Source: Candidatus Neoflavobacterium equi (GTDB lineage Bacteria; Bacteroidota; Bacteroidia; Flavobacteriales; Flavobacteriaceae). Taken from it: DNA of 5,373 nt. Shown in pieces: positions 1-5,373 of this stretch; position 1 is the stretch's first letter; every line of letters begins with the position of its first letter. Below the pieces are notes generated by a model. It saw only the letters and a list, made by a program, of their open reading frames with translations. It searched no databases and was not told where the DNA came from. The stretch lies in the NCBI GenBank assembly GCA_018065745.1, contig JAGHSS010000400.1:1-5373 (forward strand), given 5' to 3'. The position numbers were made by a program, and so were the translations under genes.

Positions 1-17
1 GTTATAAATAGATATTT

Positions 18-2054
18 ATGAAAAAAAATAAAATCGCCTTATTACTCTTAGCATCGGGACTGTTGTTTTCATGCGGTAATAAGAATGAGTCGAATTTAGG
101 AGATACTACTATGAACATAGACAGTTTGAGAGTGATTAAATTTCAAGGAGAGCAATTTGCAGATATTGAAGTTTTACAATATGATATTCCTGGATGGGAA
201 AATTTGACATTGAAAGAAAAGACGTTGGTTTATTATTTATCTGAAGCGGGATATGCCGGTAGAGATATTATATGGGATCAAAATTACAAGCACAATTTGG
301 CCATCAGAGCTGCATTGGAGCACATTTACACCAATTATAACGGGGATAAAGAACAGGCCAATTGGAAGGCATTTGAAGTGTATATCAAACGTGTATGGTT
401 TTCAAACGGTATTCACCACCATTATTCAAATGACAAAATAAAACCTGGATTTGACATCGCTTACTTCCAAACGTTACTTCAGGAAACTAAAACGGATTTA
501 GATGCTGAAATTGTTGAAGTACTTTTCAATAACGTGGACGCTAAAAAAGTGAATCTAGATGAAGGTAAAGGATTAGTAGCAGGATCTGCTGTTAACTTTT
601 ATGGACCAAACATTACTGATGCTGAGGTAGAAGCTTTTTACAAAGCTAAAATTTCTAAAGATCAAGACCGTCCAGAATCTTGGGGCTTGAACTCCAAACT
701 GGTTAAAAAAGCGGACGGTACCTTAGAAGAACAACCATGGAAAAGTGGTGGTTTATATGGAGCGTCGATTGATAAAATTGTATACTGGTTGGAAAAAGCC
801 ATTACAGTAGCTGAGAATAAAAAACAAGAGGATGCGCTGAAGTTATTGGTTTCATACTACAAAACAGGAGACTTAAAAACTTGGGATGATTACAACATTG
901 CATGGCTTCACGCAACAGAGGGTAATATTGATTACATCAATGGATTTATTGAAGTATACAACGACCCGTTAGGACACAAGGCGTCTTATGAAAGTGTGGT
1001 ACAAATCAAAGATTTTGATATGTCTGCTAAGATGGAAGTGATTTCTAAAAATGCACAGTGGTTTGAGGATAATTCGCCATTAATTGATTCGCATAAGAAG
1101 AAAAACGTAGTTGGTATTTCATACAAAACCGTTAATGTAGCTTCAGAAGCTGGAGACAACTCTCCAAGCACTGCCATTGGGGTGAATTTGCCAAACGCAG
1201 ATTGGATTCGTGCTGAACACGGTTCAAAATCTGTTTCTCTTGGAAATATTATTGAAGCGTACAACAAGGTGGGAGCCTCTGGAAAATTAAAAGAATTTGC
1301 GCTGGATGAAGAGGAAGTTCGTCTAACAGAAAAATACGGAGAAATAGCTGATAAACTACACACGGCTTTGCACGAGGTAGTGGGACATGCTTCAGGACAG
1401 ATCAACAAAGGAGTTGGAGTACCAAAAGAAACCTTGAAGAGTTATGCTTCAACGTTGGAAGAGGGACGTGCTGACTTGGTTGGTTTGTATTATTTATACA
1501 ATCCTAAATTACAAGAATTAAAACTTACTGATGACTGGAAAAGTCTTGGTAAAGCGGCATACAATGATTACATTAGAAATGGATTAATGACTCAATTGGT
1601 GCGCATTGAGCTTGGTAATGACATTGAAGAAGCTCACATGAGAAACAGACAGTGGGTGAGTGCATGGGTTTTTGAAAAAGGTAAAAAAGATAACGTAATT
1701 GAAAAAGTAATCAAAAACGGAAAAACCTATTTCAAAATCAATGACTATGAAAAATTACACGATTTGTTTGGTCAATTGTTAAGAGAGACACAACGCATAA
1801 AATCAGAAGGTGATTTTGCTGCTGGTAAGGCATTAGTTGAAAACTATGGTGTTAAAGTAGACAAAGCGTTACACGCTGAGGTATTGGAGCGCAATAAGCA
1901 ATTCAATGCTGCGGCATACAGAGGATTTGTCAATCCGGTATTGGTACCAATTACAGATGCTAAAGGAGCTATCACAGATGTAGTAGTTACCTATCCAGCA
2001 ACATTTGCAGAGCAAATGCTGACGTATGGCAAAAAATATTCCCATTTAAAATAA
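18..2054 (+). CDS. M49-family dipeptidyl peptidase III, predicted lipoprotein
   Basis: Zinc-dependent exopeptidase that in this family releases dipeptides from the N-terminus of peptides. Seen: HEVVGH at residues 452-457 (His452 and His457 as zinc ligands, Glu453 catalytic), EEGRAD at 481-486 (Glu482 the third ligand), GVNLPN at 388-393 followed by VSLGN, and EAHMRNR at 538-544, where His540 and Arg544 match the conserved active-site His/Arg of human DPP III. Only 24 residues separate His457 from Glu482, the compact spacing of bacterial members. At 678 residues it is full length for a bacterial DPP III. The N-terminus (MKKNK, hydrophobic stretch, LFSC with Cys19) is a lipoprotein signal peptide, so the mature enzyme is lipid-anchored in the envelope, unlike the cytosolic eukaryotic enzyme. 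The ATG at 18 is chosen because it gives an intact signal peptide. It is convergent with the downstream operon and shows no functional link to it. Family assignment is secure; the actual substrates are unknown. Confidence 0.95.
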   Translation: MKKNKIALLLLASGLLFSCGNKNESNLGDTTMNIDSLRVIKFQGEQFADIEVLQYDIPGWENLTLKEKTLVYYLSEAGYAGRDIIWDQNYKHNLAIRAALEHIYTNYNGDKEQANWKAFEVYIKRVWFSNGIHHHYSNDKIKPGFDIAYFQTLLQETKTDLDAEIVEVLFNNVDAKKVNLDEGKGLVAGSAVNFYGPNITDAEVEAFYKAKISKDQDRPESWGLNSKLVKKADGTLEEQPWKSGGLYGASIDKIVYWLEKAITVAENKKQEDALKLLVSYYKTGDLKTWDDYNIAWLHATEGNIDYINGFIEVYNDPLGHKASYESVVQIKDFDMSAKMEVISKNAQWFEDNSPLIDSHKKKNVVGISYKTVNVASEAGDNSPSTAIGVNLPNADWIRAEHGSKSVSLGNIIEAYNKVGASGKLKEFALDEEEVRLTEKYGEIADKLHTALHEVVGHASGQINKGVGVPKETLKSYASTLEEGRADLVGLYYLYNPKLQELKLTDDWKSLGKAAYNDYIRNGLMTQLVRIELGNDIEEAHMRNRQWVSAWVFEKGKKDNVIEKVIKNGKTYFKINDYEKLHDLFGQLLRETQRIKSEGDFAAGKALVENYGVKVDKALHAEVLERNKQFNAAAYRGFVNPVLVPITDAKGAITDVVVTYPATFAEQMLTYGKKYSHLK

Positions 2055-2070
2055 AGGGATAAGAGAAGAT

Positions 2071-2099
2071 AAAAAGGGGAGCTGATGCTCCCCTTTTTT
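2071..2099. terminator. Bidirectional intrinsic terminator between convergent genes
   Basis: A perfect 7-bp GC-rich stem, GGGGAGC (2076-2082) / GCTCCCC (2087-2093), closes a TGAT loop. It is flanked by A5 (2071-2075) and T6 (2094-2099), which can lengthen the stem to 12 bp. On the + strand the T-run ends the peptidase transcript. On the - strand the complement of the A-run gives a T-tract that ends the three-gene operon. The TAA stop of the - strand gene (2098-2100) lies within the T-run side of the structure, so the two units share one compact terminator. Confidence 0.9.
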
Positions 2100-3429
2100 A
2101 TTTTTTAGTGACAGAATCTAATTTTAATTTCAAATTGGCAATTTCACTGTCTTTGTCATTTAAAGACTGTTGTAAATCCTTAATCTGAATTTCTTTGGTG
2201 TTTAACTCCTGTGTATTTTCTTTGAGGAGTTCCAAGCTGTTAAAATACATATAAGCAAAACCTAGTGTAGCAATGCAAAAGAACAAACAGAGCCATCTAA
2301 AGAGTTTAATTGGTTTTTTCTTAGGTACCTTTTTCTCTCTTTTTGGAGCTATTTTTTCTGCTTCAATAGGTGTTGGCCGAGCTGAAATGGGCTTTGGAAC
2401 AAAATTTTTGAATTCAGCCAAATAGGTTGGTCTGTTGCCGGAATTTCTGCTCTCAATAAAATTTCTTTCGTTGTTTTTATGAAACTTTAAAACAGCTTCA
2501 AAAACTTCATTGTTGTTGACGTGATATATGGCCTCTTCAATCTTGGTCTCATAATTTTTATAATCACTGACCAACAAATTTTTGAATTGAGCGATAGCCG
2601 CTGTCTTTTCTTTGTTTTTTTGAGAAATCTGTTCGTTTATCAACTCCATGTCTTGGATTTCTGCCAAAACTCGGTTTAAATCTTCCTGTAAGGCCTTTTT
2701 CTCTGCATCTAAAAATTGCAAGGATTCATCCTTCTGTCTTTGAATCTTTAAGCGGGTTTCTTCCACCTTTGTTTTAAAAGACGCCTCGTTCTGAGAGGTG
2801 TCGTAAAGGTGTTTTGAATGCACGTATTTAAAAATCTCTTGGCTGTCAGAAAAATACACCGTTTGATAGGTGTTCAACAACAGCAAGGCATCTTGAATTC
2901 GTTCCACCAGCGTCTGATCAGATAAACTACTGTAGTGTAATAAACACGGAAAATCAGAAGGGAAATTTTGTAGTGTTCCCACCTTTATCTTGGCGACATT
3001 AAGCTTGTCCAATTCCTTAAACTTAGTAAATATAAGTTCTTTGGATTGTGAACAATTCAAAACGCTATCCGTGGTGTTATTAGCAATTGAATCTTGGTGT
3101 ATCTTTTTTAAACATTTGATGATTTGCTCAAATTCTGGGGTCACGTTCTCAAATATGATGGTGCTCCCCAAAAATGTACCTCCTCTGTCAGATCCCTTTT
3201 CCTTGGCATAAGAATACATGGTAAAACTGATCAATATTTTATTGTCAATTCTGTGTTTGCTGATGCCAAATAAGGAGCTGTTAGGGAATAGTGTTATGGC
3301 ATTTGTCTTGATGTCAAATGTGCCTATAGATTTTGCAACAGCATCTGTTTTGGTAATAAAAAAACTTTGTGTAAATCCATGTGGATTACCAAATGTACCA
3401 AATAGGGCTACATAGAAATTACCGTTCAT
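2098..3429 (-). CDS. Coiled-coil, single-pass membrane protein with GAP1-N-like N-terminus (tentative), third gene of GTPase operon
   Basis: 443 residues, not assigned to a characterised family. Visible layout: a globular N-terminal region (about 1-115) with a Gly/aromatic opening (LFGTFGNPHGFTQSFF, 9-24) and SDRGGTFLGSTIIFEN (80-95); a second alpha/beta-looking region (about 145-210); a charged coiled coil (about 218-285); a Pro/Lys-rich linker (343-375) ending in a basic cluster; one membrane helix (about 377-396); and a C-terminal coiled coil (about 398-440). The basic cluster before the helix predicts the N-terminal part inside the cell and the last ~45 residues outside. The opening and the RGGTFLG segment resemble N-terminal domains of GTPase-associated proteins (GAP1-N type), but this is from memory of the pattern only. 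The ATG lies 2 nt after the GTPase stop, so the two are co-transcribed and probably work together. A scaffold or regulator that carries the GTPase signal to the membrane is the likeliest role. There is no visible enzymatic motif. Confidence 0.8.
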   Translation of the reverse strand: MNGNFYVALFGTFGNPHGFTQSFFITKTDAVAKSIGTFDIKTNAITLFPNSSLFGISKHRIDNKILISFTMYSYAKEKGSDRGGTFLGSTIIFENVTPEFEQIIKCLKKIHQDSIANNTTDSVLNCSQSKELIFTKFKELDKLNVAKIKVGTLQNFPSDFPCLLHYSSLSDQTLVERIQDALLLLNTYQTVYFSDSQEIFKYVHSKHLYDTSQNEASFKTKVEETRLKIQRQKDESLQFLDAEKKALQEDLNRVLAEIQDMELINEQISQKNKEKTAAIAQFKNLLVSDYKNYETKIEEAIYHVNNNEVFEAVLKFHKNNERNFIESRNSGNRPTYLAEFKNFVPKPISARPTPIEAEKIAPKREKKVPKKKPIKLFRWLCLFFCIATLGFAYMYFNSLELLKENTQELNTKEIQIKDLQQSLNDKDSEIANLKLKLDSVTKK

Positions 3430-3431
3430 TT

Positions 3432-4361
3432 TTAAAAATTAAATTTAATGCGTTCCCAAAAGGTTCCTTCATAATCCAATGGATATCCTACAATACTTTC
3501 ATAAAGCCATTCTGACAACATTTCTGCTGTGTCTAAGTTTAGTAAGGTAATGCGTTCCCCATTTCCAGAATCCTCTAGTTTCCCAATAGTAAAATAACTT
3601 TTACTCAATTCATAAGAGTTAATTCTATTGTTTGTTCGTGGCATTTTTTCTTGTATAAATTCTTCTAATTCTTCTTCATCTGTGATTTCAGAACGTCCAG
3701 ATTTATCCCATTTGGAAACCACCAATATGACGTGAATCAGTTTTAGATTTTTCCCTTTTCTCTCCAATTCATCTAAAAACTCATTTATTAAAGTGTCTTC
3801 TTGATGTGCTTTGTCATAACTAGTAACCACAATAAACGTCAACGGTATTTGAGCATTTAAATATGTTTCAATGCTGTTGTGGTAACTTCCACCTCTGCTG
3901 ATCTCCTTGTGATTTTCTCCAGACGTTTCTAAAAATGTCAAACTGATGGGAGGTACTTTTTTAGACCTGTTGTTGGGTTCAAAAATAAGATCCAAACGTG
4001 TAACCTGATCTCTAGTTGTTCTGTTTGGCAATATTCCCTGTCTTATATTTTCAAAAAAGTCCGTCATCAATACTTGAGCTTCCTTGGAGTTTGGAGTTCC
4101 CGGTTTGGGTCTCAAAACGCCCGCTTGCGAACTCAAATAATAAAGCATGGCTGACAAAATCACAGATTTACCAGACTCACCAACGCCAAAGAAGAAAACA
4201 AAGTTGCTGTCCTTATTCTTTATGCTAGTGACTTGTTTGCTGCTAACAGATATGTTTTGTTGCGTATCATCAAAACGCTTGCCTAATTCAATAGGTTTAA
4301 GTTCCTCATGATCGTCTAGATTGATTGGTGGCAATCCTTGACCTTTATATTCTTCATTCAT
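3432..4361 (-). CDS. P-loop GTPase-like protein with variant G3/G4 motifs
   Basis: 309-residue predicted nucleotide-binding switch protein. Seen in order: a polar N-terminal tail (1-50); a hydrophobic beta strand leading into Walker A/G1 GVGESGKS (59-66); a likely switch I with LPNRTT (111-116), Thr115 or Thr116 being the G2 candidate; G3 as FLETSGE (143-149), with Glu145 in place of the usual Asp of DxxG; a strand LTFIVVTSYD (174-183); G4 as VVSKWD (214-219), where Ser replaces Asn/Thr of N/TKxD; and a possible G5 at YFTIGK (256-261). The order and spacing fit a Ras/TRAFAC-type GTPase domain filling nearly the whole protein. No membrane helix is present, so it should be cytosolic or held at the membrane by its neighbours. 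It starts 3 nt after the upstream membrane-protein stop and ends 2 nt before the next start. DO-GTPase-like proteins of predicted conflict systems are the closest family I can suggest, without certainty. An ATPase role is a weaker alternative, given the SKWD motif that should select guanine. Confidence 0.85.
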   Translation of the reverse strand: MNEEYKGQGLPPINLDDHEELKPIELGKRFDDTQQNISVSSKQVTSIKNKDSNFVFFFGVGESGKSVILSAMLYYLSSQAGVLRPKPGTPNSKEAQVLMTDFFENIRQGILPNRTTRDQVTRLDLIFEPNNRSKKVPPISLTFLETSGENHKEISRGGSYHNSIETYLNAQIPLTFIVVTSYDKAHQEDTLINEFLDELERKGKNLKLIHVILVVSKWDKSGRSEITDEEELEEFIQEKMPRTNNRINSYELSKSYFTIGKLEDSGNGERITLLNLDTAEMLSEWLYESIVGYPLDYEGTFWERIKFNF

Positions 4362-4364
4362 AAG

Positions 4365-5373
4365 TTACTTTTTTGAAATTAAAACTTTACCTGTACGTTT
4401 TGGATACCTCTTGTCGTTAGAATAATCTTGTCCTTCTGTGGGTGTAACCAACAGAACGATAATCACAATGACGAAATCCAATAAAATACATCCCAAAAGT
4501 ACAACTAATTGGTACATTCCAAAATTTTGTATGGCATGTTCAAAGGCATATCCAATTTTACCAACGTCCTGTGTTTTTGAAGTTGCAGGCTCAAATTTTA
4601 ATTTTTCATCTCCTAAAACGGTTTGAGCTTTGATCCCCAATTTGTTGTATTCAGCCAATGAAGCATCAATTAATGGTTGAGATACTTCGTCTTTTTCTTC
4701 CTTACTCAGGATAATGGTTTCCTGAATTTTAGTCTGCCATTTTTTTGAAGCTTTTTGTAAGTCGTCCTTCAAGGTTTGTTCCTCAGGAGATAAATCAGAG
4801 ATGATGTTGTCAATCTGCTTGCCCATACGCTCTGCTAAATCAACGTAATCATTTTGAACAGGAGTTAATAAATCTACCTTTTGGTTGGTCAATTTTTCAA
4901 TGTCTTGAATCAAGCCTTGGGCTCTGCTACCAATCCCTTTATTTCCTGGATCCTTGATTTGTTCTATAAGTTGTTTTTTCTTAGTTTCTATGCTTTGAGT
5001 TGTTGCTTTATCATATTTGTAACTCAATTTAGAATTGACATCTGTATCAATTTTGTCATAAAGTGAATTGATCTCTTTCAGCTGATCTGTATAGATGTCG
5101 GTTTTCATAAAACGGGTGTATAACGCATTAAAATTGGCGATAAAACAAAACGACGCAATAAAAATATAGATACCGATGAGACCTGCAGTTGGTTTTCCTT
5201 GTAATTTATTTTTTCTCAACATCCACACCAAGAACAGCAGGAGTAAAGAAAGTACCAAGGCAATAATAAAAGAAGCATTACCAAAAATTTGTCCCAGCCC
5301 AATCCATGTTTGATAAAAGCTGACACTGATAAGTAAGATTGCTAAAGCTGCTAAAAACAGATCAGTTAGCTGA
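4365..5373 (-). CDS. Multi-pass membrane protein with helical extracytoplasmic domain, 5' partial, first visible gene of GTPase operon
   Basis: Unrecognised family. The frame stays open from the TAA at 4365 to the window edge, giving at least 335 residues, and the true start lies outside. The first candidate start inside the window, a TTG at 5258, sits in the middle of a membrane helix and is rejected. Counting from the first complete codon at the edge, membrane helices lie at about 3-22, 32-53, 63-84 and 286-309. Basic residues after helix 2 (RKNKLQGK) and in the C-terminal tail (KRYPKRTGK) put both inside the cell. This predicts an extracytoplasmic region of about 200 residues between helices 3 and 4, rich in charged, heptad-like helical sequence. 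Helix 4 carries a buried Asp (LLDFVIV). There are no enzymatic or channel signature motifs. It is 3 nt upstream of the GTPase start, so it is probably the membrane anchor, sensor or effector pore of the GTPase complex; which of these cannot be told from sequence. Confidence 0.8.
   Translation of the reverse strand, partial: QLTDLFLAALAILLISVSFYQTWIGLGQIFGNASFIIALVLSLLLLFLVWMLRKNKLQGKPTAGLIGIYIFIASFCFIANFNALYTRFMKTDIYTDQLKEINSLYDKIDTDVNSKLSYKYDKATTQSIETKKKQLIEQIKDPGNKGIGSRAQGLIQDIEKLTNQKVDLLTPVQNDYVDLAERMGKQIDNIISDLSPEEQTLKDDLQKASKKWQTKIQETIILSKEEKDEVSQPLIDASLAEYNKLGIKAQTVLGDEKLKFEPATSKTQDVGKIGYAFEHAIQNFGMYQLVVLLGCILLDFVIVIIVLLVTPTEGQDYSNDKRYPKRTGKVLISKK

Noticed and set aside
1..17. Possible Bacteroidetes -7 box (TAnnTTTG-like TATTTATG) just before the peptidase gene
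   Set aside because: It overlaps the start codon, mismatches the consensus, and no -33 element can be seen because the window begins here.
986..1408. 140-codon open frame on the - strand inside the peptidase gene
   Set aside because: It lies antisense to the conserved M49 core, including the HEVVGH region. Its Ser/Cys-rich product looks like a reverse-frame shadow and has no domain-like features.
3421..3450. A/T-rich palindrome TTTTTAAAAA at the junction of the GTPase and coiled-coil genes
   Set aside because: Short, made only of A and T, and explained by the overlap of an AAAAT-rich start region with the KFNF-stop codons; no GC stem for a terminator.
2098..5373. Known membrane GTPase or motor systems: dynamin-like proteins, type VI secretion TssL/TssM, Zorya ZorA/ZorB
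   Set aside because: The GTPase is too small for a dynamin and lacks its middle and effector helices. There are no TssM-size proteins, no OmpA-like peptidoglycan-binding domain, and no recognisable MotA/ZorA motif in the visible sequence.

Overview
The window is AT-rich. It encodes a lipoprotein-type M49 peptidase, it has A/T-rich translation starts without strong Shine-Dalgarno motifs, and its gene neighbourhood is typical of Bacteroidetes. Together these suggest a member of the Bacteroidota, probably class Flavobacteriia. This is an inference from protein style and base composition, because no taxonomic marker gene is present.

Left part (18-2054, + strand): a complete 678-residue zinc metallopeptidase of family M49 (dipeptidyl peptidase III). 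It has a lipoprotein signal peptide and an intact active site (HEVVGH, EEGRAD, EAHMRNR, GVNLPN). Its job is most likely trimming dipeptides from peptides in the cell envelope. A strong stem-loop at 2071-2099 separates it from the convergent genes on the right and can serve as a terminator in both directions.

Right part (2098-5373, - strand): three genes spaced 2-3 nt apart, clearly one operon, transcribed toward the peptidase gene. In transcription order they are: (1) a multi-pass membrane protein with a large helical extracytoplasmic region, whose start lies beyond the window edge; (2) a 309-residue P-loop GTPase-like protein with a good Walker A motif, an altered G3 motif (ETSG) and an altered G4 motif (SKWD); (3) a 443-residue protein with an N-terminal globular domain, a cytoplasmic coiled coil, one membrane helix and a C-terminal extracytoplasmic coiled coil. 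The layout suggests a membrane-anchored, GTP-switched complex. The N-terminus of protein 3 and the GTPase motifs loosely recall the GTPase / GTPase-associated-protein (DO-GTPase/GAP1) pairs described computationally in bacterial conflict systems. That link is pattern recall, not a search result. No effector (nuclease, protease, toxin) is visible; if one exists it would lie upstream, beyond 5373.

No RNA genes, CRISPR arrays, insertion sequences or repeats were recognised. The promoters of both transcription units lie outside the window, or in the case of the 17-nt leader of the peptidase cannot be resolved.
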